NCBI RefSeq assembly: GCF_937892565.1
Contig: NZ_CALAHQ010000007.1
Location: 1 to 39,228 of the forward strand
Reading direction: 5' to 3'
Length of the DNA: 39,228 nt
Origin: an uncultured Roseicyclus sp.
GTDB lineage: Bacteria; Pseudomonadota; Alphaproteobacteria; Rhodobacterales; Rhodobacteraceae
Position numbers and translations under genes: made by a program. Positions 16,421-23,846 of the stretch are shown here, one piece after another. Under the pieces are notes generated by a model that had not been told where the DNA came from, ran no database searches, and saw only the letters and a program-made list of their open reading frames with translations. Position 1 is the stretch's first letter, and each line of letters opens with the position of its first letter.

Positions 16421-17119
16421 ATGCTGAAGCTGACACCGATCCTTTTGGCCATTGGCTATGCGCTGGTGATGTACCAGTTCTCGGCCTGGCGCACGGCGCG
16501 CGAGCTGGACGCGCGTTCGACCGAGCTGGCCGATCCAAGGCTGCGCGGGCTGATGGAGCGCATGGCCCATGCCTTGGGCGTCGAGCGCATCCGTGTCCAC
16601 ATCTACGAGGTCGCGCCGGTGAACGGGCTGGCAGCACCGGACGGCCGGATTTTCCTGACCCGCGGCTTTTACGACAAGTATCGGGCGGGCGAGGTGACGG
16701 GCGAGGAATTGGCCAGCGTCATCGCCCATGAGTTGGGGCATGTGGCGCTGGGCCATGCGCGGCGCCGGATGATCGATTTTTCGGGACAAAATGCGGTGCG
16801 CGTGGTGCTGGCCACGGTGCTGGGCCGTTTCATCCCCGGCGTCGGGGTCTGGATCGCCAATCTTTTGGCGGGTCTGCTGGCCGCCCGGCTCAGCCGCCAG
16901 GATGAATACGAGGCCGATGCCTATGCGGCCGCGTTGATGACCAAGGCGGGCCTTGGCACAGGGCCGCAGAAATCGCTCTTCATCAAGCTCGAGGGGCTGA
17001 CGGGATTGGGCGGACGCGGCATGCCCGCCTGGATGATGAGCCACCCCAAGACCGCGGACCGCGTGCGCGCGATCGAGGCGCTGGAAGCGCGCTGGGCCGC
17101 GCAGCTGCCCCAGGAGTGA
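16421..17119 (+). CDS. M48-family metallopeptidase
   Basis: A 232-residue membrane-anchored zinc protease. A hydrophobic N-terminal segment (MLKLTPILLAIGYALVMYQF) serves as anchor. The zinc motif is HELGH (in VIAHELGHVALGH), and the third ligand is the Glu of DEYEADAYA. A second hydrophobic region lies between them (VVLATVLGRFIPGVGVWIANLLAGLL). The length and layout fit the Ste24/HtpX-type M48 group. These proteases degrade misfolded membrane proteins; the target is unknown. It ends in a convergent intergenic region containing three palindromes. Its start has only a weak ribosome-binding site. Confidence 0.9.
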   Translation: MLKLTPILLAIGYALVMYQFSAWRTARELDARSTELADPRLRGLMERMAHALGVERIRVHIYEVAPVNGLAAPDGRIFLTRGFYDKYRAGEVTGEELASVIAHELGHVALGHARRRMIDFSGQNAVRVVLATVLGRFIPGVGVWIANLLAGLLAARLSRQDEYEADAYAAALMTKAGLGTGPQKSLFIKLEGLTGLGGRGMPAWMMSHPKTADRVRAIEALEARWAAQLPQE

Positions 17120-17120
17120 G

Positions 17121-17142
17121 GCGTTTTGCTGGCGCAAAACGC
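17121..17142. repeat. Hairpin 1 of a triple palindrome array
   Basis: GCGTTTTGC and GCAAAACGC form a perfect 9-bp inverted repeat with a 4-base loop, directly after the M48 stop codon. Confidence 0.8.
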
Positions 17143-17144
17143 AT

Positions 17145-17164
17145 GGGAAAACCCGGGTTTTCCC
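17145..17164. repeat. Palindrome 2 of a triple array
   Basis: GGGAAAACCCGGGTTTTCCC is a perfect 20-base palindrome located 2 bases after the first hairpin. Confidence 0.85.
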
Positions 17165-17166
17165 GT

Positions 17167-17188
17167 GCGGAAAACACGTGTTTTCCGC
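17167..17188. repeat. Palindrome 3 of a triple array
   Basis: A perfect 22-base palindrome with arms GCGGAAAACAC and GTGTTTTCCGC, ending 3 bases before the stop of the PIN-domain gene. All three share an AAAA...TTTT or TTTT...AAAA plan but differ in flanking and core bases. Confidence 0.85.
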
Positions 17189-17191
17189 CCC

Positions 17192-17734
17192 CTACCCCAG
17201 CGCCTTTGCCAATCTTGGAAGGCGCGCCCGCTTGAGCAGCGCACGCTGTGGCAAGACCGCGCCCGACAGGTGTTCGGCCCGGGCATGCACCCCCGCCACC
17301 ACGTCACCCAGGATCCGGGGCTGTTCGATCCACAGCGCGTACAGCAAGGCATCGGGATGGATCGCCGCGATCCCATGCGCGGAAAGCTCGGCACGGGGAA
17401 AATCGCGCAGATTAAGCGTCACGATCTTGTCGGCGCGCGCCGTGATCGCGGTCGCCAGAACATGCACATCGCCGCTATCTGGCAACCAGAGCCGCGCTTG
17501 CAAGGCCGGATCGGGCATGATCCGCGCCGCCGGAAAGGCCAGCCCAAGTGCGGCCACGTCACCTTGCGCCAAGGCTTCATCGGCGGGCCCGCCATGGCGA
17601 GCCGCGGTGCGCACCCATTCCCCGAGCAGCCGGTCGGACCAGATCGGCGTCATCAAGCCCGCCTGCGCCACCCCCAGGACGATCTGGCGCATGACCGACG
17701 GGTATAACACACAAGCATCGATCACTGCCCTCAT
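17192..17734 (-). CDS. PIN-domain protein (PIN_3-like)
   Basis: A 180-residue PIN-domain protein. The N-terminus MRAVIDACVLYPS has Asp6, Glu39 is in LLGEW, and Asp88 and Asp110 are in DSGDVHVLATA and NLRDFP: the acidic set of a Mg-dependent nuclease. The start ATG at 17734 overlaps the stop of the upstream methyltransferase gene (ATGA). The longer frame to 17914 lies in another gene's shadow and is rejected. Related PIN proteins are often VapC-type toxins, but no antitoxin-like gene adjoins it, so a toxin role is uncertain. It might act on structured RNA alongside the rRNA methyltransferase; this is inference. Confidence 0.85.
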   Translation of the reverse strand: MRAVIDACVLYPSVMRQIVLGVAQAGLMTPIWSDRLLGEWVRTAARHGGPADEALAQGDVAALGLAFPAARIMPDPALQARLWLPDSGDVHVLATAITARADKIVTLNLRDFPRAELSAHGIAAIHPDALLYALWIEQPRILGDVVAGVHARAEHLSGAVLPQRALLKRARLPRLAKALG

Positions 17735-18939
17735 GGCATCAGGTGAAAGGCCAGCGCCTTGAGATAGCCGGTTTCGCTCAGCGCGGGATGCTGCGGATGG
17801 TCGGGGCCGGCAAAGCCTGTATGGATCAGCCGGGGATCGCGCCCCGCCCGCCCGATCCCGCGCAGACAGGCGGCGCGGAACTTGCCCAGATCGGCCGCAT
17901 GGCTGCACGAACACAGCATCAAGACACCGCCCTTGGCCACAAGGGGGGCGGCCAGCCGCGCGATGCGCTCATAGGCGCGCAAGCCCGCCTCCAGCGCCGG
18001 TTTTGCGGGCGCAAAGGCGGGCGGATCGCAGATCACCAGATCGAACTCAGCCCCTTCGGCTGCCAGCGCCTCGAGCGTGGCAAAGGCGTCGCCTTGCCGT
18101 GTGTCGAAACGCTCGTGCAGACCTGCGGCCTGTGCCCCGGCCAAGGCCAGCGCCAGCGCCGGACCCGAGGCATCGACGGCGAGAGCCCGCTCGGCCCCGG
18201 CGGCCAGCGCGGCAAGCGCAAAGCCGCCCACATGGGAAAACACATCCAGCACGCGCGCGCCGCGCGCCAGCCGCGCGGCAAAGGCGTGATTGTCGCGCTG
18301 GTCGTAGAAGAGCCCCGTTTTCTGTCCACCCATCACATCGGCCATGTAGATGGCCCCGTTCATCGGCACCGGGATCGGCGCGTCGGGCGCCGATCCGGCA
18401 AGAGCCGCCATCATCTCGGGCAGACCTTCGGCCAGACGGGCGCGCGATGTGGCGTTCTTGATCAGGGTGCCACAGCCCGTGACCGCCAAGAGCGCGGCCG
18501 CGACCGCATCCTCGCGCTCTTCCAGCCAGATGGCATTGGGCTGCATCACCAGGGTATCGCCAAATCGGTCCACGATCAGCCCGGGCAAACCATCGCCTTC
18601 GGCATGGATCAAGCGGTAAAAGGGTTGCGCATAAAGCCGCGCGCGCAGATGGGCGGCCGCCTCCATGCGCGCCGTCAGCCACGCGCCATCGATCACCGCA
18701 TCGCGGTTGCGATCAAGCAAACGCAGGCCGATCTTGGCCTCGAGCGTGGCCACGCCAAGCCCGAGCGGCTGACGTTCGGCATCTTCAAGCACCGCCAGCG
18801 CCCCGGCGGGAATGGCGCGCGCGCGGCGGTCAAGAACCAGATCATCAGCCCAGGCCCAAGGGTGACCATGGCGGATCGCACGGGCATCAGCCTTGGGTTT
18901 CAGGCGCAAGACGGGCAAGGGGGAAAACGGCTCGGTCAT
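17731..18939 (-). CDS. RlmI-like class I SAM-dependent rRNA methyltransferase
   Basis: A 402-residue methyltransferase resembling RlmI, which methylates C5 of a cytosine in 23S rRNA. An N-terminal PUA-like domain (VLRLKPKADARAIRHGHPWAW) is followed by a linker with RLIHAEGDGLPGLIVDRFGD. The Rossmann core has QKTGLFYDQRDNH and VLDVFSHVGGF (SAM site), and CDPPAFAPAK. The catalytic-cysteine segment is MLCSCSH. The actual substrate base is not provable here. Its last bases overlap the PIN-domain gene by 4 bases, indicating translational coupling. The start ATG at 18939 gives the expected PUA N-terminus. Confidence 0.92.
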   Translation of the reverse strand: MTEPFSPLPVLRLKPKADARAIRHGHPWAWADDLVLDRRARAIPAGALAVLEDAERQPLGLGVATLEAKIGLRLLDRNRDAVIDGAWLTARMEAAAHLRARLYAQPFYRLIHAEGDGLPGLIVDRFGDTLVMQPNAIWLEEREDAVAAALLAVTGCGTLIKNATSRARLAEGLPEMMAALAGSAPDAPIPVPMNGAIYMADVMGGQKTGLFYDQRDNHAFAARLARGARVLDVFSHVGGFALAALAAGAERALAVDASGPALALALAGAQAAGLHERFDTRQGDAFATLEALAAEGAEFDLVICDPPAFAPAKPALEAGLRAYERIARLAAPLVAKGGVLMLCSCSHAADLGKFRAACLRGIGRAGRDPRLIHTGFAGPDHPQHPALSETGYLKALAFHLMP

Positions 18940-19104
18940 GCGTCCCCTCTAGCTTGCCGCCGCCGTTTACGGAAGATCGTTTCGTGATCTTGCCGCATTC
19001 CCCCTGATCATCAGCAAGCGGCGGGGCCTGCGCGGATGGCCGGAGGCATCCGGCACACATGCCTGTCAACATGACGGGCGCCAGATCAGCCAGCCCAAAG
19101 GTGA

Positions 19105-20115
19105 TCAGACTTTGGCAACAAGGGCTGCGGGCGCCACAGGCGCCAACGCGCGCGGCAGGCTTTGGGCGGATGGGTCGGCATCGGCCCGGCTGGCGGTGGC
19201 CTGGTGTTCGGGGACAAGGTGTGGCGCGGCACCCGCCAGGCGCAAGGCGCGCCACCCGCCGACCTGACCCAGCCGCCCATGCAAGATCGGACGCCCGAGG
19301 TCATTTTCGAGCGCAACCTGTTGCAGATCGGCGTCCGAAAAGAACAGCAGATCGCCCACCGCAAGGCGCTGAACCTCGGCCAAGGGGCGGGTGAGGCGCA
19401 GCAGAACCACATCAAGCGGAATACGAAGCTCGGCCAGAATGCGGGCGCGGGCGGCCAGCCACGCGGGATCGGCGGGTTTCATGGGACCGGCCTGCTGCGT
19501 GGCGGAATTCACCACCGCGCGCGGCAGTGCGATGATCATCCGGGCACGCCGATCGACCCCGTCAAATCCAACCTCGGCCTGCAAGCAGGTATAAGGACCA
19601 TCGGGCAGCAGCAGATTGATCTGCCCACGGTCGCGGATGCGGCTGCCATAGCCCATGCGGTCGGGCCAGTTGCGCCCGTCCAGCCCCTGACCTTCCTGGG
19701 CAAAGGCGGCCAAGGCCAGATCGACGAAATCCCGGGTCAGCGCCTCGTCGATGCGGGTGATCGGACGTGGGGGCAGCTCTGCCGCGTCCAGACGACCTGT
19801 GGTCTGCACCTCGATCAGCGCATCGACCAGCCCCGACGACAGGCCGATCAAGCCGCGCCGCCCTGCCCCATCTTCGAGCGCGGCAATCAGCCCTTGCGCG
19901 GGTAGCGCGGCCGTGGCGCCATCAAGCGTTTGCGCGGGGTCCACCGTCACCGGGCCAAGCATCAGACCCAGCCCGTCAAAGGCAGCGCCCGCGCGGCGCA
20001 GGGCGCGGCCAAAGGCAACGCCCGCGGCCGCTGACACATCCGGTGGCGTGGCGGTCGCGCGGGCATGGGCCGCAATCTTGCGGCGCAGCGCCAGATGCTC
20101 AAGTGGGGTGGACAT
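19105..20115 (-). CDS. FliM/FliN-like SpoA-domain protein
   Basis: A 336-residue protein similar to flagellar switch protein FliM. The middle (about 100-210) resembles the FliM CheC-like part. The C-terminal SpoA/FliN-like domain reads IPLDVVLLRLTRPLAEVQRLAVGDLLFFSDADL. In FliM this domain binds FliN in the switch complex. The conserved N-terminal CheY-P binding segment of FliM is not evident. No other flagellar gene lies in the window, so it may be a distant locus of the main flagellar set or a diverged SpoA protein. It is 74 bases upstream, in minus-strand order, of a 165-base gap and the methyltransferase. Confidence 0.8.
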   Translation of the reverse strand: MSTPLEHLALRRKIAAHARATATPPDVSAAAGVAFGRALRRAGAAFDGLGLMLGPVTVDPAQTLDGATAALPAQGLIAALEDGAGRRGLIGLSSGLVDALIEVQTTGRLDAAELPPRPITRIDEALTRDFVDLALAAFAQEGQGLDGRNWPDRMGYGSRIRDRGQINLLLPDGPYTCLQAEVGFDGVDRRARMIIALPRAVVNSATQQAGPMKPADPAWLAARARILAELRIPLDVVLLRLTRPLAEVQRLAVGDLLFFSDADLQQVALENDLGRPILHGRLGQVGGWRALRLAGAAPHLVPEHQATASRADADPSAQSLPRALAPVAPAALVAKV

Positions 20116-20188
20116 GATCAGGATGCATTAACCGTTCGAAACAGGGCGGGCCGATCCACAGACTGCGCGAAGAAAGGTTAAAAAGACG

Positions 20189-22870
20189 TCAAGCTGCGCG
20201 CCGTGTTCGGCCGGGCAAGCGCACCCGAAACCGCGTTCCCTGCTCAGAGGGCACATAGCTTAGCCCGCCCCCAAGGCGGGCCATGATTTCGCGGCTGATG
20301 GCCAGCCCAAGCCCCGCCCCCGGTGCCCCCTTGGCCGTATCGGCCCGGGCAAATTTCTCGAATATCAGGGCCTGCTGACGCTTCGGGATGCCGCTGCCGT
20401 TGTCGGCGAATTCCACCTGCAGCCGACCGGGCATCTGGCGCACCGAGATGGTCAGTTCGGGCGCGGGCGCATCGCAATATTTCTGCGCGTTGGAAATCAG
20501 GTTGATGAAGACCTGAGCCAGACGATCGGGGTCGGTCCAGAGCGTAACCGCTTCGGCGTCGGGGTCGCGGCGAATGATGAGCCGCCCATCGGCCTGCGCA
20601 CCCGCGGCATGGATGGCGCGATCCAGCACATCCGACAGCCGGGCTTCGGCCTCGTGCAGGGTGACGCGACCGTTTTCCAGCACCGACAGATCGAGCAGAT
20701 CGTCCAGGAGCCGCGTCAGCCGCACTGTTTCGTCATGGATGATGCGCGAAAATCGCGTGCGCGCGGCGGCGTCGATGCCATCGGGTTGCATCAGGATTTC
20801 CGAAAAGGACCGGATCGAGGTCATGGGCGTTCTGAGCTCATGGCTGATCTGGCTCAGGAAGGCGTCTTTTTGCAACGACAGCGCGGTCAGCTTGGCATTG
20901 ACCTCCTGCAGGCGGGCGGCGGTCTGGGCCAGTTCCTCGGATTTCGCCTCGAGCTGGGTCGAATATTCCATGATCTGCGCGGTTTCATCGGCCACAGCCA
21001 GCAGATCGCGCACCGACACGCTGGCACCGCCGACGATCTGGGCCACCATCGCATGCGCGGTCGCAGCCCCGACTGAACCGGCCAATTCACGCTCCAGACG
21101 CTCGAGAAAATCGGGCGTGGGTTCGGGCACGCCGCTGATGCGCCCCTGCGCTTCGGCCGCGGTCTGAAACAGGCGCCCGGCGCGGCTTGTGCCAAGGATG
21201 CGCTGGGCCATGATCAACAGATCATCAGCCGCCCCCGATGCCCCTTGCCAGCCATAAAGCGGCTGCGAATGGTCATAGACATTGACGAATTGCGCCCCCT
21301 GCAGCCGCTCGAGCGGGCTGGGAAAGGACACCAGCGAGCCAAAGATGAACAAAAACGTGTTGACGCCCAGCGACAGCACCATCGCCGTCAACAAGGGATC
21401 GGTCGCCTGCAGGCCCAAGGGCGTGACGGGGCTGAGCCATACCAGCCCAAAAGGCCCGTCGATCAGCATCTGAGGCATGACACCGCCAGTTTCTGCCACA
21501 TTGGGGATCAAAAGCAGCCAGGCCCAGATCAGGAAACCCGCACCGATGCCCAGCGCCGCCCCCACCCGCGTTGCCCCCCGCCACAAGATGCCGCCCAAGA
21601 GCGCAGGCAAGATCTGGGCCACACCCAGAAAGGCAATCAACCCGATATCGGCCAGCGCATCCGCCCCCCCCGACAGGCGGTAATAGCCATAGCCAAGAAA
21701 CATCACCCCCGTGATCGACAGCCGCCGCGCCATCAGGGCCACGCGGCGCATGTCGCCCGACATCGGGTCATCATGGCGCGTCAGCCGCAGCCAGAAAGGC
21801 ACGATGATGTGGTTGGCCAACATCGTCGACAGCGCCAGCGCCGCCACGATCACCATCGACGTGGCCGCCGAAAACCCCCCCAGAAACACCAAAAGCGCCA
21901 GCCCGTCTTGACCCATTCCCAAGGGAACGGTCAGCACGAACAGATCGGGATTGGCATCGCTTCCGAACATCTCGAGCCCGACCACGGCGATGGGCACGAC
22001 AAAGACGCTGATCAACATGAGATAGAGCGGAAAGGCCCAGCCCGCGGTCGCCAGATGACGTTCGTCGGAGTTTTCGACCACCAGCACCTGAAACATCCGC
22101 GGCAGGCACAAGATCGCCGCCCCCGCCAGCACCGTCAGGCCCAGCCAGCGCGCCCCGTTCCAGCCCGTTTGGCTGACCGGACTGGCCTCGATGCGGGCCA
22201 GCATGTTGGCCGGACCGTCGGCCACACCCCAGACCACGAATATGCCCACCGCCAGGATCGCGGCCAGCTTGACGATCGCCTCGAGCGCGATGGCCGAGAC
22301 AAGACCCGGATGGCGTTCGTTCACATCAAGCGACCGGGTGCCAAAGATGATGGTGAACAGCGCCAGCCCAGCGGCCACCCAGATCGCCGTCTGTTCCGTA
22401 TCGGGCGCACCCAGCGCGCCGGGCCGCACAAAGACCGAAAAAGACAGCGTGACCGATTGCAGCTGCAGCGCGATATAGGGCGTGGCGCCAATCACCGCGA
22501 GCAAAGTCACCAGCGCGGCAACCCCACCCGATTTGCCATAACGGCTTGAAATCATGTCCGCGATCGAGGTGATGCGCTGCGCGCGCCCGATGCGGACCAT
22601 CTTGCGCAAGAGCCAGAACCAGCCGATGAAGATCAGCGTGGGGCCCAGATAGATCGTCAGAAACTCCAACCCGTTGCGCACGGCCGATCCGACCGCGCCG
22701 TAAAAGGTCCAGGCCGTGGTATAGATCGACAGGCTGAGCGTGTAGGTGATGGGCGAATTCAACCAGCGCGCCCGGCCCTCGGCCGCGCGCTTTTCGGCCA
22801 GAAACGCGATGCCGAACAAAAACACCACATAGAGAACGCAGACCGCAACCAGCCCGTTGAAGCTGAGCAT
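20189..22870 (-). CDS. Sensor histidine kinase with sodium:solute symporter input domain
   Basis: An 893-residue fusion. Residues 1 to about 480 are a multi-helix sodium:solute symporter-like (PutP/SSS) domain with a dozen or more membrane helices. A linker and coiled coil (about 610-670) lead to a kinase core. The H-box is SQISHELRTPMTSIRSF, the N-box is LISNAQKYC, the G1 box is DNGSGIP and the G2 box is GAGLGLAIS. It resembles the CbrA group, in which a transporter-like domain couples nutrient availability to phosphorelay. The ATG at 22870 (MLSFNGLVAV) overlaps the stop of the small upstream gene by one base. The longer frame to 22996 gives a non-membrane arginine-rich leader and is rejected. 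Cognate partner: the receiver protein at 23163. Confidence 0.93.
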   Translation of the reverse strand: MLSFNGLVAVCVLYVVFLFGIAFLAEKRAAEGRARWLNSPITYTLSLSIYTTAWTFYGAVGSAVRNGLEFLTIYLGPTLIFIGWFWLLRKMVRIGRAQRITSIADMISSRYGKSGGVAALVTLLAVIGATPYIALQLQSVTLSFSVFVRPGALGAPDTEQTAIWVAAGLALFTIIFGTRSLDVNERHPGLVSAIALEAIVKLAAILAVGIFVVWGVADGPANMLARIEASPVSQTGWNGARWLGLTVLAGAAILCLPRMFQVLVVENSDERHLATAGWAFPLYLMLISVFVVPIAVVGLEMFGSDANPDLFVLTVPLGMGQDGLALLVFLGGFSAATSMVIVAALALSTMLANHIIVPFWLRLTRHDDPMSGDMRRVALMARRLSITGVMFLGYGYYRLSGGADALADIGLIAFLGVAQILPALLGGILWRGATRVGAALGIGAGFLIWAWLLLIPNVAETGGVMPQMLIDGPFGLVWLSPVTPLGLQATDPLLTAMVLSLGVNTFLFIFGSLVSFPSPLERLQGAQFVNVYDHSQPLYGWQGASGAADDLLIMAQRILGTSRAGRLFQTAAEAQGRISGVPEPTPDFLERLERELAGSVGAATAHAMVAQIVGGASVSVRDLLAVADETAQIMEYSTQLEAKSEELAQTAARLQEVNAKLTALSLQKDAFLSQISHELRTPMTSIRSFSEILMQPDGIDAAARTRFSRIIHDETVRLTRLLDDLLDLSVLENGRVTLHEAEARLSDVLDRAIHAAGAQADGRLIIRRDPDAEAVTLWTDPDRLAQVFINLISNAQKYCDAPAPELTISVRQMPGRLQVEFADNGSGIPKRQQALIFEKFARADTAKGAPGAGLGLAISREIMARLGGGLSYVPSEQGTRFRVRLPGRTRRAA

Positions 22871-23157
22871 CAACCGCCCTCCGGGCCGGGTTGCGAGGGG
22901 GGCGTTTCGGCGCCTTTGCTGCGGGTCAGGGCGCGCGAGACGAAAGCGGTCAACACGATCAAGCCAAGCCAGACGGAAAAGTAATAGACCAGCCAATCCG
23001 CCAGATCGGGGCCCCCTACCTCCACCTGCGCGGCCTCACCGCGGATGAAGACCGGGGCAAAAACCAGCACCAGCCCCAGAACGGGCAAAAGCCGCGCGGC
23101 ATCTTGCAGGCGGTTTTGCCGATAGGTCCGGCGTTCCAGAAACAAGCGGCGCGCCAT
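22870..23157 (-). CDS. Small two-helix membrane protein (symporter small-subunit-like)
   Basis: A 95-residue protein with a basic N-terminus and two hydrophobic segments: LLPVLGLVLVFAPVFI (about 24-39) and LADWLVYYFSVWLGLIVLTAFVSRAL (about 53-77). Size and layout resemble the small subunit (DUF4212-type) that accompanies some sodium:solute symporters, but I cannot confirm homology. It starts 5 bases after the response regulator stop and its own stop overlaps the kinase start, so it is certainly part of the signalling operon. It could be a partner of the transporter-like sensor domain. Confidence 0.8.
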   Translation of the reverse strand: MARRLFLERRTYRQNRLQDAARLLPVLGLVLVFAPVFIRGEAAQVEVGGPDLADWLVYYFSVWLGLIVLTAFVSRALTRSKGAETPPSQPGPEGG

Positions 23158-23162
23158 GGCGG

Positions 23163-23552
23163 TCAGGCCCGGCCGCTCTCGGCCCGCGACTGGGCCAGCA
23201 GGGCGACGGTGGCCAACAGATCCGCGTTGGAAAAGGGCTTGGTCAGATAGGCGTCCGCCCCCAGTTCAAGAGCGGTCTCGCGATCCTTGAGCTGTCCCTT
23301 GGCGGTCAGCATCACGACGGGCAGCGCGGCGGTTTCGGGCCGTTGGCGCAGCGCACGCAAAATCTCGAGGCCCGAGCATCCGGGCAACATGACATCCAGC
23401 ACGATCATGTCAGGCCGGGTGCGTGCAACGGCATCCAGGGCTGTCGCGCCATTGCCATGGCCCTGCACCTGCCAACCGGCGCGGCTCAGAATGAAACTGA
23501 TGGCTTCAAGGATGTTCCCTTCATCCTCGATCAACAAGATACGCCCGCCCAC
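23163..23552 (-). CDS. Receiver-only response regulator
   Basis: A 129-residue CheY-like single receiver domain. The acidic pocket is Glu9-Asp10, the phosphoacceptor is Asp53 (in IVLDVMLPG), Thr83 is in LTAKG, and Lys105 is in YLTKPF. There is no DNA-binding or other output domain, so signal must pass through another protein or a phosphotransferase. The GTG start at 23552 is set by a strong AGGGGAGGA ribosome-binding site five bases away. The longer frame to 23723 has no receiver fold at its N-terminus and is rejected. First gene of the operon with the small membrane protein and symporter-kinase. Confidence 0.93.
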   Translation of the reverse strand: MGGRILLIEDEGNILEAISFILSRAGWQVQGHGNGATALDAVARTRPDMIVLDVMLPGCSGLEILRALRQRPETAALPVVMLTAKGQLKDRETALELGADAYLTKPFSNADLLATVALLAQSRAESGRA

Positions 23553-23557
23553 GGCTT

Positions 23558-23566
23558 TCCTCCCCT
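23558..23566 (-). promoter_or_regulatory. Strong ribosome-binding site fixing a GTG start
   Basis: On the minus strand AGGGGAGGA precedes GTG at 23552 with a 5-base spacer. It decides the start of the response regulator in favour of the GTG over upstream in-frame codons. Confidence 0.75.
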
Positions 23567-23846
23567 GGCCTTGGGTGTGGTGACTGTGCAACCTTCGGCG
23601 CGTTAAGGCAATGGGCTGCACACCAAGGCGCTGTTGCTGGCGTAAATGCCCGGCTGATGCGTTGCGGGCGGCACCCAAACGCACAAAGCAACACCGGCGC
23701 GCCCGCCGATCACATCGGCGCACACGATCTGTTCAACACCCAGGCACCCCGGATCAGGCGGCTGGGTGGCAATAGGGTGCGCCACGTCACAGCTTCAGCG
23801 GGCACAGGGGCGTGCTGTTTCGGCTCGGTCGCAAGGATCGGCAGGG

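Noticed and set aside
17192..17734. VapBC toxin-antitoxin module
   Set aside because: The PIN domain is present but the adjacent upstream gene is a methyltransferase, and no small DNA-binding antitoxin frame was found.
17743..18987. 414-codon plus-strand frame opposite the rRNA methyltransferase
   Set aside because: Shadow of the methyltransferase coding sequence; no domain and no ribosome-binding site.
19039..19054. GCCGGA-GGCA-TCCGGC hairpin after the FliM-like gene as a terminator
   Set aside because: Short stem without a T-run on either strand; not distinguishable from chance in GC-rich DNA.
21245..22549. 434-codon plus-strand frame opposite the symporter-kinase
   Set aside because: Extreme Arg/Gln/His content and no domain; it is the complement of membrane-helix codons.
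23603..23785. 60-codon minus-strand frame upstream of the response regulator
   Set aside because: A GTG-start frame with a cysteine-containing product (CLGVEQIVCADVIGG) was considered as a small gene, but no ribosome-binding site or family is evident, so the 294-base gap was left as noncoding.
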